In this document: positions 1 to 14,000 of the stretch, piece after piece
How positions within the stretch are numbered: the first letter of the stretch is position 1
Layout of the letters: every line of letters begins with the position of its first letter
Source: Hybos culiciformis
Taxonomy: Eukaryota > Arthropoda > Insecta > Diptera > Hybotidae
Length of the DNA: 64,000 bases
Assembly (NCBI GenBank): GCA_964007475.1
Contig: OZ023273.1
Span: 4,068,176 to 4,132,175, forward strand
Direction: 5' to 3'
Made by a program: the position numbers and the translations under genes
The notes under the pieces: generated by a model
What the model was told of the DNA's origin: nothing
Seen by the model: the letters and a program-made list of their open reading frames with translations, nothing else
Databases searched by the model: none

Positions 1-335
1 AATATTATTAAGTGATTATTTTATTAAAAAAAAAAGAACTGATCATCTGCTGACAATAAAACATTCTTCAAAATATTTTTTTAATTATTATTAATCAAAA
101 TTTATTTTATTTTAAATTTCAAAAAAAAAAAATTTAAATAAATAAATAAATCAAATTATTTCTGAAGAAAAATCATAAATAAATAAAAAAAATAGTAAAT
201 TCTTTAATATTATAATTTGATTATTTTTTTTTTTGTAAAATATTTTACCAACGAACTTTATTTTTTATAAATAATTTTTTAAATACAATCAACAAAAATT
301 TATTAAAACAAAAAAAAAAAAAAATAGAAAGAAAA

Positions 336-3300
336 ATGATGTGGGGAGATCAGTCGTCGAGTCAGGAGGAGTCCATAGAAATTATGGAATGTACAAGGTA
401 ATTTTTTTGAGAGAAAATTTCTTTAAATTTTATCTAATTCGATATTTAATATTCAATCGAATATTCTTATTCTCGTCTTTGAGTAATCTTCGCATTATAA
501 AATTAATGTAAAAAAATCACTTATTGAAGCTTCATTACTTTTATAAATATCAAACTTCACTTGATTGAATTCATATTTCATACTATGAATATTTTTCAAA
601 AAAATCTTATTATCTTAAATGAAATGGATATAATAGGCTTTTTCAATAGGTATCACCAGTGATGGACTTACGAATAGGCACACTAGGCTCGAGCCTAGGG
701 CGGCAAATAATGGGCAGCAAATAATGGGCGGCAAAACTATTTTTATTTATAAATTATTTTTCGGCAATTGCATAAAAATATAAAACGTTAAAAACCAAAT
801 TAAATTCATAAAGATTTTATTTAAGAGGACTTGCTGGGTCCAAAACATTTTTATTATTTTATTTTTAAAATTTTTAAGAATCGATTAAACCTATAAAGCT
901 CGAAATCTCCTCAAAACAATTTTTTTTATGTCATGTTGAAATTAAATGTCTTTTTTAAATGTGTTTTTTCGAAATTTTTTTAATTGTGCCTAAAGGCAGC
1001 ATATGTGTAAATCCGCCCCTGGGTATCACAATGATTATTATACGATAATAGTCCTATTGCAATCTATAATTAAAATAATTCAATTAAAAATTAATATTTA
1101 TTTTTTTTTAATAAAATCTAAAAAAAATACGATTTTTTTTTGAATTCTTATTTGAATTATCTGCAATTTTAATTAGTCTTCGAAAAATAACAATTTTCTC
1201 TTTAGAATTTCTACTAAATTTGTGCATTACGTATATTTCATTCACGATTATGTTCATTGATAAATATCTTATTTTTCTATACAATAAATTATATTTTTTT
1301 TAACTTTAGAACATAAAGTTATTGAACAAACAAAAAAAACATTTTGTATTTTACGCTTAATTTAAACTACAATTACAAATAAGCTCTTTTTTATTCGATT
1401 TATGTATGAATGAAATTGAAATTTTTATAATTCAAGAACACAAAACAACAATTCTCAAAATGTGAAAGTGAAATGAGCAATAGACAATTTTCGTTTTTTT
1501 TTATACATTTATGCATATATAAATATAAAATAAGTACAATTCTTATTCTTCTCAATATAAAATTAAGCTAAAAATAATAAATTTAATTTACTTAAATTTT
1601 TAAGCTTATAAAAATATATAATTGGGACAAATTACTAGCATTTCGTTATGCGATTAATAATTTGGAAAGAGGCTGAAAAGTTTATTGATCTTTTAATTTT
1701 TTTTTTTTTTTTTTTAAATTAACATAATTTAAATTAGAAAAAAAAAATTAAACTAATATTTTTGGGTCTATATTATATTTTTAAATTTTTGGGGCCGGTA
1801 TTTTAATGATACCTGGTCGCATAAAAAAGAAAATAAAAATTGACAATTTTACAGCTTTTTTTTTTTTTTTTTTTAAAAAAAAGGGTCTTGTGAATAATTA
1901 TGAATGAACAGAAAAAATTTTTATAGAATTTCTGAAAGTTTTCACAAATGTAAAAATTTGAAAATAAAATTATTTTTAATATTAATAAAATAGAGGCTTG
2001 TTTAATTTGAATAATACTCGTATGACCCGCGTTCTTATCAAGAGAATGAGCTGACGGAAAAATAATATGTAATTTCATTTTTTCAATCAGTGTTTCAATG
2101 AACATTAGTCCTTCTAACAGAAAAAATTAACTAAAACTAATAATTCTTTCATTCTACAAAAAAAAAAAAAATATAATAATTTACTTTAATTAGTGTGTTT
2201 TTGTAAGTCATTATATCTTTAGAAGTTATTCAAATAACAATTAAAAAATAAATTTCATCATGAGAAATCACAATGCTTAGTATTCTCTTCTTTTTTTTCT
2301 GCAAAGAAAAATGAATCATATGGTGGTCAAAATATTTTATGTGATTAAAATTTTCAATCAATATTCTTTATTTTAATAAAATTATTAAAAAATTCTTAGA
2401 AATTAAAAATAAACAAAATAAATGTTTATTAAGTTGAATCGTTAAATTTGGCGCCAAATCCAATAAATGTATAGATTTTATTTTTGTATATAATTTTTTT
2501 CTTCTTCTTAATCTTTATTAGAATTACTTGTATAATTTGTATAGAAAAAAAAACAGGTGATTTCGGCCGCTTTAATGTCACAATAATTTTTGTATTTTTT
2601 TAAACTTATTTAGAGCCAAACCTTAATTTCTTATTTTTTAAATTAATTAAAATCAATTTAATTTATAAATTAATAAATATGCCTACATATAAAATTTTAT
2701 TAATTGGTTAAGAATTAGACTATTATTATTTTCACCTTTCTAATTAATTAAGAAGATTTTTATTATTTATGTCGCTTTTTCTCCCTTTTTTCAAATAAAA
2801 TTTTTTTTTCTTATTTCATGGAAGTTTTTAGTTCAATTTTAATTAATTTATGGTAATTTCTTATAATTTCAACAGTTTTAGACATTATAGTTATCGTAAA
2901 TTTTATCTGAAATAAAATTATTTTGTTAAATCTTTTTAAGAATGTGTAAGTAACAAATTATTATAATATAAACATTGATCTGTTCATAAACATAACTTGT
3001 ATTATATGGTATAAAATATAGTATGGTACTATTTAAAAATTAAAATATTGTTTATATGAAAGTTCTATAATTAAAATTGCCTTTACTGACACATTAAACT
3101 GAAATTAATAAACTATCCCACTAATAATTCATTGAAAATAAAACGAAGGAATAAAATACCTAATTGAGATGAATTTTTATACAAGAAAAATTGAAACAAA
3201 TTGTGGAAGAACATTATTTAAGCGTATAGTCTAGTCATAATTTCATACTCTTCTTTTTTTTATCACAAAATCTGTTGTAATTTTACTTGATATTGCAGCC

Positions 3301-6300
3301 ATTCCTATTAATATTTTTATTCCCTTTTTTGTTAAAAATTAAAATAAAAGAGTATCATCTTGGGTGCAACATAAAATATTATTAAATTTTTTTTCAATAA
3401 AAAATGTGCAGCTGAAGTTTTATTTATTTCAAATTTTCAAATTTATTTTCATTAAGTAAGGTCAGGGAAGTTTTTTTATATTAAAAAAAAAAAGTAGAAC
3501 AATATGTTGTCATAAATTCGGTAAGGAGCAAGTTTTCAAAATTCCAACATAAAATGTTTTCGCATTTAACATTTTTTTTTGGATTCCTACAATCGACACA
3601 TAAATCAATTTTTATAGAAATTATTTTATTCACAAGAACAGTAGAAATTATTGAACGAAAAGAACAATTTTGTGTATTTTGTATTTGAATGAAAATCTGG
3701 AGTCAACAATATATTAAACATGCATATTACTTGAAACAATGCAGCACTCAGTGATATTAAGTTGTTGCATTTCCTTTCTTAGATTATTATGGTTCCAATA
3801 TTCAAAAATATATTGATAAAATAGATTTGCAAACATCCTAAACTGCTAAAAATGTATAAAATAAAAGATTTCGTCTACCTAACAATTTTAAATCAAAATT
3901 AAAAAAAAGAATATAAAGACTTCTTTTGAAAGAAATAAAATTTTATTTTATTTTTTTAAGAATTTCTTGAGAAATCTACTTTATGTGTTTAATTTTTTTT
4001 CTTGTTTAGTAAAAAAAAAAATAATTTTTTTGCACATTCTTATTTTGTTTGGCGAGTCCAAGAAAATGATGAAAAAGAAAAAAAAATTATCTCCTTTTTC
4101 TTCTTAAAATATTTTTATTCATATTTCCTCTAAACCAGAAATTCATGTGAATCTTCTTGGTATTTAACATAAATTTGCTCTTAAATTTAGAATCCCTTGT
4201 GTTTATTTTTAAGACTAGATCACAAAGAGAAAATTAAGATTGCATTCTCAACATAAATAAGTACATACTACAATTTTTTTTCATATAAAATTCTCAATTA
4301 GAGTTTCTTTTTACCCTTCTTGTAAAACATCTCTTAACTATAAGTTGAATGACGATAAGTTAAAACATTTTAGTTGGTTGTAAATGCCAGTATGAAAAGA
4401 AAATTTTATGAAAAAAGTTCCTGATATTAATAATTAGCTATTGAATTTTTTTAATTTTATTTATTAACGTAATCATTTATATTCAGATTTAAATTTATAT
4501 CCAACAATAGTCTGGAGTTATACACATATTGAACCAATTGAATTGAATATTATTTGAGTCTACTAAAGTTTATAAATAACAACTTAAACTTAAAGACTAA
4601 AATTTTTAAATGGAAAATTTAAAGAATTTATTACATTGTGATAATTGTACGCAGAAGAAGAAGAAAGTTTCAGCAGAAATTAATAATGTTCATCTAGAAG
4701 AGCTCCAATAGCTCAAAGTAATTTAACTCAAGATTTTAGCAGCGAACTGCTTTTTCAAATATTGGCTCAAAGTAAAATTACTTAACCGCCAAATCAATTA
4801 GTAAATGATATTACTTTGATTGCTTGAAGAATAATCTGATTTTATTTTAAAAGTTCAGAATATTTATACTAAATTATTGATTTATAATTATCGTTAATTA
4901 ACAAAATTTCTCTTATTTTATTTTTACTTATTTTACCTAAAATGCTTATTAATTATTTTACTAAATTTTTGTGCAATAACCTACGTACGGGTTATTGTTC
5001 TTATATTAAGTATTTTGAAATATTACAACATAAAGATGTTCTCTTGATATCCACAAAAGAAACTGCACATTATTAATTTTGCATGAATTATGATTTTGAT
5101 GCCTTAGACTTGAACTAGACAACATCTGGAAATATTTCTCTTAACTTTATACATTTTTTTTTTTTTTAGAAAATGTGACCTTATTAATTTTCTCTTTAAT
5201 ATTTAAACAATTCAAACCTGAAACAGAAAACATACGAAATAGTGATAAGAAAAGATATTGATTAAAAAAGGATAAAAAACTATGTGTAGTATTTTTATTA
5301 AATAAAACAAAAAAAAAATAATTCTCAGAGGATTTTGGTATTATAATAAAAATTCAAATAATAATCTACCCTCGTGTTAAATTTTTAAAAATAATAAATA
5401 TTAAAATATGCTATTATATAGTTCTGCTCTTGTAATTTTTTCCCTTGGTTATTTTGAAATTACAAAATGTGAGGGAAACTTAAAATGCAATAGTTTTATT
5501 ATTTTTTTCGTAATATTATGAAAATAACTTCATGGGGGCAAACAGAAAAACAAAATTTTTTATTTTCAATACCAGTTGTTTAAAAAAGTTAGTGTGGTTA
5601 TGATTTCATCTCTTTGCTCCGCCACCACACCTAAAATATTTTGTAAGAAATTTAAATAAAAATACACACTACACTATGAAGCGATAAGATCCTTACTTTT
5701 TAAAATATCTCCTGGCTACATAACAACAAAAAAAATGAACTTTAAGAAGCGTACTCATGCGTTCAGGACTGTTTTATTTTTTTTTTTTTTTTTTCATTTC
5801 AATGCTAAGTTGTGTAGGAAGAATATTTTGAGGGTTTATTGTTTTTTTTTCTCTACTATTCTACACCATAATTATTGTAGATTTGAAAAAAAAAAATGCA
5901 TTTTTGACCCTAAAAATATTTTACGTATAGTTCACTCAAAAATTGTATTTTTTTTTTATAGGTATATATTTGAAATAATAAAAAAAAAAAGTATATATTG
6001 AAAAAACTAGAAGGGAGTATGTAGGACGATATTCTTCTTTTTTTTTTTTTTTGTTATTTCATTCTGAAATTTACACCATAAATTCTCTACGATCGATGGA
6101 TGAATTGGTTTAATGAACCTTTATAGCGTCAGTTCAGTACTAGTCTTGACTTCATTATAAATAGACATTATTATTCGATTTAATTTATCTAATTTTCCTG
6201 TATCTGAAAAAATTATTCAATAATCATAGTTTTCAACTAAGAAATGACAAAGGAAAACCTTAGTTCAATAAGAAATTGCTCTGTGAAAGTGAATTAAAGC

Positions 6301-8189
6301 ATAAAGATAAAAATATTAAAATAAAAAACATTATAAAAAACATTAAATAAAAATTGTATAATTAATTGAAGTTAGAAGAAAAAAACAAGAAAATTAAATT
6401 ATAACAAAATGATATCAAAGCCAAGAATATACTTCCTACAATTTAATAAAAAAATATTTTTAATGTACTTAAATTATTTTAATTTCTAATTTGAATTCAA
6501 AAATATATATATATATATTAATCTTTTTTTTTTTATTTTAGTTTGATCTCAAATAATTTTACATTGAATTCATCAACAACAACAACAAATCAACAATATA
6601 CAATGAGGTCGCGCAACCAATTTGCATCAAATTTTCCATCAGTTAATATTCCATCTACATTAGATGATAATCTATCGTTTTTTGACGAACCTATTGTTAA
6701 TCAAATCGATGATGATGATGAATTAGGAAGTTTATTAAGTTCTGATGAAAATAGTCCACAACGTTTTCATGTTAGCGGTAATACAATAACAATAGAAAAA
6801 TATGATTCAAATTCATTTGATTCTGGTTATTCGAGTAGTCAACATCAACAACATATTTCTCAGCATCTGCATCATCAATCTAAACATTTTAAATTTACCG
6901 AACCAAGACAACCAAATAAAAGATTATCATTTTTGGAACCTTCACCTAATAAAAAATTGCAACAAAAAAAATCACCCTGTTCAAATTTTAGAATTTTTCA
7001 TAGTTTAAGTTCAGAATCAACAGAATGTACTGATGATGATTATGACTTAGATTTAATGGAAATGGAATCAATCGAAACGACTGAAGAATCATCGATATTT
7101 CCCTCAAATTTAAATTCATTAATTAGCGGTCACATAAAATCTATAAAACCAACTACACAAATTAAAACAACAGCAATACGACCAAAAGTTCGACGTTGTT
7201 TAAGTTTAACAAATGAACATAATCAACAATCTAGCCCAGTACATGAATCACCAGTAAAAGATAGTTCAATTCTTATATTAAAAGAAAATGATGCACTCAA
7301 TAAGGAAAGATGCTTTAAAAGACCTGAACCGCCAGGTTTGGGTCCAAGTCCGTCAACAAAACGTTATAAAAGTGAAGAAAAAGAAAACTCTCATAAAATA
7401 TTAGATAAATTTTCTAAACAAAATTGTAGTAATTTAAAATTAAATGAATTTGGAACTTTAAAAGAAAATGAAAATAACAATTGTTCCCGTCCGATTTTAC
7501 GAAAATCTATTTCCTTAAATGATGCGCAAATTATGACAGCTTTATCGCGTTCATCATCTGAACCCGATCTTATTGGTGATTTTAGTAAACCATTTTGTTT
7601 GCCGCTAATGGATGGCAGACATCAAGATTTAAAATCTATATCATCAGAAACTGTGTCTAGATTAGTTCGAGGAGAATTTAATGATATTATAGCTTCTTAT
7701 AAAATTGTTGATTGTCGATATCCTTATGAATATGATGGTGGTCACATTCATGGTGCATTAAATTTTTACACGCATGAGCAAATTTTAGATGAATTAGTTA
7801 ATAATAAATTAAAGACTGAAACAACAACAGCCCAACAGCTGGATTTAAAACAACAACCTCGTCACATATTAGTATTTCATTGTGAATTTTCATCTGAACG
7901 TGGTCCAAAATTATCACGATTTTTAAGAAATCATGATCGTTTACAAAACTCAAATTCATATCCCTCATTATTATATCCAGAAATTTATTTATTACATGGT
8001 GGTTATAAAGAATTTTATGAAAACTATAAAGAATTATGTGATCCAATAGCTTATAGACCTATGTTAGAACCGTCATTTGGCGAACAATATCGTCATTTTA
8101 GGGCAAAATCTAAAAGCTGGAACGGTGATATAAAATTAACAACATCAAAATATGGTTTGAAAAAATCAAGGTCCCGATTAATTTTGTAA
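336..8189 (+). CDS. stg: Cdc25-type dual-specificity phosphatase (String/Twine family)
   Basis: Cdc25 phosphatases remove inhibitory phosphates from Cdk1 and drive entry into mitosis. Two coding exons join in phase: 336-397 (starting MMWGDQSSSQEES) and 6542-8189, giving 569 residues. The donor is ACAAG|GTAATT and the acceptor ATTTTAG|T. The C-terminal half is a rhodanese-fold Cdc25 domain with DCRYPYEYDGGHIHGA, the catalytic loop HCEFSSERGP (Cys468, Arg474, the HCx5R signature) and a closing LLHGGYKEFYENY segment. The N-terminal half is Ser/Asn-rich and presumably disordered. It carries a KEN motif near residue 301 (possible APC/C degron) and RSSSEP at 357-362, which fits the 14-3-3 mode-1 pattern RSxSxP seen around Ser216 of human Cdc25C. 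The start is the first of two adjacent ATGs. String and Twine are not separable here, so the symbol is the family's best-known one. Confidence 0.93.
398..6541 (+). other. Large first intron of the Cdc25 gene
   Basis: This 6.1 kb AT-rich intron separates the first 62 coding bases from the rest of the gene. I see no other coding exon in it. It holds a hAT-like MITE near its 5-prime end and many poly-A and poly-T runs. An (AT)n tract at about 6505-6518 lies just before the acceptor. Drosophila string is known for very extended cis-regulatory DNA, so enhancers could lie here, but none can be identified by eye. Confidence 0.8.
657..1021. mobile_element. hAT-like MITE with 8-bp target duplication
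   Basis: A 365-bp non-coding element. It begins cagtgatggacttac and ends gtaaatccgcccctg, imperfect terminal inverted repeats. It is flanked on both sides by the identical 8-mer ggtatcac (649-656 and 1022-1029). An 8-bp duplication and CAG...CTG ends are typical of hAT-superfamily non-autonomous elements. It lies in the first intron of the Cdc25 gene. Confidence 0.82.
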
Positions 8190-11047
8190 AAAATTAAAAC
8201 TAATTGCATATAAATTATTAAATTTTTTTTTTTTACATAATTATGATTATCTTGATTAGATAGAAAATATAAATTTATCTTAAAAAAAAATCAATTAAAA
8301 CAATATTTTTGTATTCATCAATTTTTATATTATTTTATAGAATTAAAAATTAAAAAACATAGGTATTTTCTGTTCATAAAATAATTCCGTCTATCCTATC
8401 TAAAACCATGTAACTTCATAATAAAAAATAATAATTTCGATTATTATTTTTATATAGGTACCTAATATTAAAATAAAATTTAAAAAATATTAAAATAGAA
8501 ATTTAAAGAAAAAAAAAAAATTCTTAATCAAAATAATCTAATTTATGTAAAAAGAAATAATTTTTAGTAAAATTTTTTTTATATTTTTAGTTCGAGTTTT
8601 TTTTTTTTATAGAAAAAATGAAGTTTGTGCATTATGTAGAAATTAAAAATTAATAAAAAAAACTATATTAGTAAGAATCAATTTAAGCAATTTATATAAA
8701 TAAAAAAATAATAATAATTTATTTAAAGTAAAATTCTTAGAAAATAAAGATCAAAATCATTTCATGACAGATCTATTTTATGTTTTCATAGAAAAAAAAA
8801 AAAGAAAAAGAATCAGATTAAATGAATTTTTCTCTAATTATTTATATCGATTTATTTTTTAAAGACAATGATTTTTCTTATAAAAATCTTAAGTTGTGTG
8901 TCGTCATAAAGTTAGGTAAATTCATGTTAACAAAATACATAGTTTTAATATTACTATTCCTTAAAAAATTAAAAAAACACAAAAAAAAAATTCTAAGAAT
9001 TTTTATAAAATTTCTTTTTTATAAAAAAAAAACAAACAAATAAAAATAATAAAAATAAAAAGTTTTAATATTTTCTAAGAAAAAATTACACTATAAAATA
9101 AAAAAAAAAAAAAATATACATATATATATTTTTTGTAATCAGTTTTTAATTTTTTTTTTGTTAGATTTTATATTATTTTAAGAAAACCAAGGAAAAAAAG
9201 CAATTGGGACCATTAAACTTGCATTAAAAATGAATGAAAACAAATTAATAATTTATTTTAAATTAAATATAAATGTCTTCTTGCCACCTACGCACAGATT
9301 TCTCTAATACACAATTTTGAAATTTTTTAAATTAATTGGAAACTAAAAATTTTATAAATAAATACGACACAGTTTTTAATTATATGTCGAACTTCATCAA
9401 TTTTCCAACCATATAACATTCGAAACTTAAGTCTCTCTGAAATATATGTACCATATAAATATGTACATACACAACATACATTATAACATTCAATTATCAA
9501 AATAATTTTACAAAATTTTCCAATTCAGACATCAATTTGTTTTCATTTGTACAAAGTTTTTGATTTATTCATCCAAATAAAATTTTTTTTTAGCAATATT
9601 TATGAAAATTTTAATAAAATTTTCAAAAATTAAATTCAAAAAATAAGATGAATTTTTGTAATCTGTGATTATTTTTGTTATTTCCACCGATTCAGTTTTT
9701 TTTTTTATAATTTTAACAATTTTTTTATTTTTAAAATAATTATTTGCAGTTTATTTTTAAAAAAAATTTTAAGTTGATTTTATTTTAATTTAACAAAAAA
9801 AAAATATATATAATACATATTATATATTTTTTGAAATTTCAACTTTTTTATAAAAAAAAAATAAATATATATATATATACCTATAACAAAAAATTTTAAT
9901 TTATAAATTTTATGTAATAATTTTATGTAATCTTTTTGTCAATAAATACCAATATTAAAAAAATCTACCATTTCTCTTTTGTATTATGTACTATTTTATT
10001 TAAAAAAATTATTCCTTGCTGAAATCGAATGAAAGTTGAGATAAAAAGAAGTATCTTAAGAGACCACAAGTTTTGTGTATACTACGTTCATTGTGATAAA
10101 AGAAACTAGCATAATTGATGCGTACTAACCTACCATGTTGATTTAGGTACTCAAGTTTTTATCTCAAACGTGTCGAATGGGTTATTTCTTAATTATTAAA
10201 AAAAAAAATTTTTTTTTTGAAGGAAATTAAATTTCAAATTAGCCAATTTCTTTTCATAATATTCAAAGTAATTAAATTGTTCGCTCGAAGTTCATATGAG
10301 CATAGCAGCAATTAATAACGTCTGCTGAGAAATGAAACAATGTATAATGAAAAGTGTAGTTTCGAGTAATTTGAGTTTAAAGATTTGAAAATTAAAAAAA
10401 ACGTATGCCAAAAATATCAAGTAACGTAAAATTTTCATCTAAAAAACAAATCAACATTACGAATATTGCAAAATAGTTATACTTATAAAATCGAGTACGA
10501 GGAATCGAATGGTGCTATTAACTTATAATGATGTATAAATATCATACGTTGTTTCGAATAATATTGATTGTGTTCTATAAACAAAAAACCTTCTCTTCGC
10601 AAATAAGAAAAAACAAAACCAATTTAAAAACACCTAAAATTTGATGTTTATATTATTATATATTTTTTTTTTTTTAATTTTTTTTATTAAAATGAGTTCC
10701 TTCAAAAAACATGTGACTAAAACATTAGACTAAAAAAGAAAGCAGCAACTTAATAGATATATACTAAACACATTTAATAATTCTCTTGTGCCGTAGTTTA
10801 ATTAGCTCTTCTTTTTTATAGAGAACTGCAGATTTCTGGATTTGGAGAAGCCTACTAAAAAAAAGAAATTAAATCATCTTTTCATGATTTTTATTCTTAA
10901 CAAAATATATTCTTGCAATTATTTTATATTCTACATATATTTTATTACAAATATAAACTTAAAATTTCAAATTATTCTCGTAATTCATTCTTTTAAAATC
11001 AAAATTAAAAAATAAAAGTTTGAACTTTAAACAATAAAATTAAAATT
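8190..11047. other. Cdc25 3-prime flank and intergenic DNA, no gene seen
   Basis: Very AT-rich sequence between the Cdc25 stop codon and the stop codon of the first Tudor gene, so the two genes converge here. Several AATAAA-like motifs occur, for example at about 9938, and the Cdc25 3-prime UTR probably occupies part of it. For the minus-strand Tudor gene, TTTATT (AATAAA on its strand) occurs at 10941-10946 and 10890-10895. The open frames here are short low-complexity artefacts. Confidence 0.7.
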
Positions 11048-14000
11048 TTATTCGAAATATTTAGTAACTTCCTTTAATGTAATTAAATATTCACAATCGC
11101 TGATTGCTATTACTTCGTCTGCAATGAAAAAATCATTAAGTAAAAAAAATTTTTCAGAAAAGTTTTTCAATTTTTCTTGGTTTGAAGAATCCTTAGCAAT
11201 ACCTGGAAAATTAATTTTAAAAAACTTAATTAATTTTTTTTTTATAAAAACTAAAAATTATTAAAATTCACCATTAATAAAACAGGTATTCGCTGCTGTC
11301 TTATGCAAAAATTTCTTGTCAAATTTACGAATTTTATTTTTAGTAATCCATACAATGTTTCCATAATCCACAAACATAACATTAAACTTATCATTTTTAA
11401 TTTGCAAACAAAATGCTCTGTACCAATGACCGTCTGTATCAAAAAGAGCTAAACAAATTTCATCAATTTCAGGCAAATATTCAGTACCATTAGATGGATC
11501 AGCACAAAATTTATCGATATCATTTTGATAAACACCAAATAATTTTTGCAAAAAATCTTTATCTTTAATACAACCGGTTATGAATCCAAAATTTAGAAAA
11601 CTATTATCCAATGTTAAAATCTCCACATTTTTTTCAGTCGGTATTGGGATAACTTCTATATCTTTTATATAATATTTTTTTATTAATATTTTACTGTCAA
11701 CATTACATTTCGTTTCAAAATCTTTAACGGTTTCAATAGTACCGGATTGATTGAGATTTTTTTCTAATTCCGAAACTAGAATATCATTTAAAGAGCCTTT
11801 ATCGTTGTTGCAAAAATTGAGATAAACATTATCTTTCATTTTTGAATCAAATTTTACCTTAAATTGGATATTTTCATCAAGAAAATTAATCAATTTCTTT
11901 AAGCAAACAGTAGTCGCAGAACTTTTACCTCGAATTAAATTTACATCTTTCAAAATTATCTTTGCAGTTATGACAGGCATAAATTTAACATAATCATTGG
12001 CTGGTAATAAATTATCTTTTTTTGTTTGAAAAACGGATCCACTGTCTAAATTAAAAACTTCATACTCATTTGTTGGCGTGACTTTCAATATTCGACAACG
12101 AGCATATTCTTCTACATCATTTTTAACCAAAACAATAGATTTTTCTAAATAAATCGAATTGTTTTCTATGTTTTTGTTTCTTAAGTTTTCTTCAATAAAT
12201 TTTCCTATAATATTCAAATTTGTTCTGTAATAGTCATAAACATTACTAACAGCAATGTAGACAGTATAATGATTAACAATTTCAGTAATGCGAACGATAT
12301 CATCATTTTTTGGATGTATAATCCAAACATTATTTCCCATAATTGCAGGAAAATTACCATCAAAGTTTTTTAGAATAACCTTTCCAATTTTAACATTTTG
12401 TTCGTAGAGGTCGCAAGTATTCATTGAGTCTATCAAAGAAAATTAATTATTCGGATAAAAATGTTATTGTATTCAATATTTTACGTGCCTTATATAGGGA
12501 ACAAATTCAAGTTAAATAATAAATCAAGGATTGATTGGTTTTGAAAAAGAGTGAGTAGTAAACTAAAAACAGAGGAAACCGAGTCGAAAATTTTTAGTGT
12601 TTAATTTTTTTTTTTCAATTATACCTTTAAATAAAGTTGCATCATAATTTATGATGTCCAACACAGAGAAGCATTTGAAAAATTTGCTGTAGAAACTGTT
12701 ATGGTCAATTAAAATTTGTTCAATTTGTATTAAGGCAATATTTAACGGCAATTCTTGATATTCCTTGGGTAGTTTCTTTATTTGATTTACGAAATTTACT
12801 TCTGGAACATCAGCTATAAATATTAAATATTCTTCTGCAAATATGTCTAATATTATTGCACGCCTCCACATGTTCCCAAACCGTGCTGCTACAAAATCTC
12901 CTTTTTTAGGTTTGCTAGCAAAATCATGTGACTGTTCGCTATTCAAAATTTCATTCATTTTTTTAAACCTAATTTCACTGTGTTCTTCAATGATTTCAAC
13001 AAAAGCACATCTCTCAGAATTTTCATCGATGAAATTAATTATTTTTACTTTGAATTTTGATGGCAAATTATTTAAAATACTACAATTTGGTAATGCTACT
13101 TCATTTCGATTTGTAGATAAACCAATGATATCTTCTTTAATGGAATAAACACAACCTAAACCAAAAAAAAATTAATTTCATATTTTTTGTTCATACAGTG
13201 ATAATTTGACAAATTTCTGGAATCTTACTTTATCGAAACAACGTTATCTTTCTTTAAAAGATTAGAACCAAGTTTTTGACAACTTATCTTTGGCTACGCA
13301 ACCTTAATCCTTTTTCTAAGGTTGAAAGAGATGTAAAATATTAGAAAAAATATATGTTTGTACTGAAAACGTTACGTTCGAGAAAGCGAGATGAAAAACT
13401 TTGAACATTCCCTATTTTTAAAACTTACCCAAAATGGGATCTAATTCTTTGAAATCAATACAAATTTTTAATACTTTGCCTATTTCAACTTTATCGGGAT
13501 AACGAATGCAGAACGCAAATGCGTTATTATTTTGCATTAATGCAGTAGAATATTGCAACTCCTGATAATTTTTAACAGTGAAATTATTTCCATAATCAAG
13601 TAATCTCACTTTAACTTCATTTAATGGATTTATTTCTTCGACACATACTGCACGATAAAAAATCTCATCAGAATATCTGACCCCATACAAATTCCCGAAA
13701 TGAATATCATCAGTTTTCATAATACTTTGCATTGACCTTGATTGCAAATTAATTTTTTCCAAGAATTTTTCTTGCTTTTTTAATAATCTAACGTCAGTAA
13801 CCCAGGCTAATTTAGCATTAATATCATAATATTGTATAACCACAGTGAAAAATTCATTTTCAGGTATCGGGAATACAGTTTTCCAAAGTTTTTTTGCAAC
13901 GGAACTTATACCAGTAACAGTTGATCGATTGTCATCTTTCGTGCAATCAGAATTTATAACAGATTCAATATTAGTGAAATGAGTTTCACCTGAAACTTGT

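Noticed and set aside
1803..2105. Minus-strand 100-residue open frame
   Set aside because: Low-complexity AT-rich translation with a poly-Lys run, inside the Cdc25 intron, with no recognisable motif.
5735..6001. Plus-strand open frame rich in Phe and Lys
   Set aside because: Built from T and A homopolymers in the Cdc25 intron; no family resemblance.
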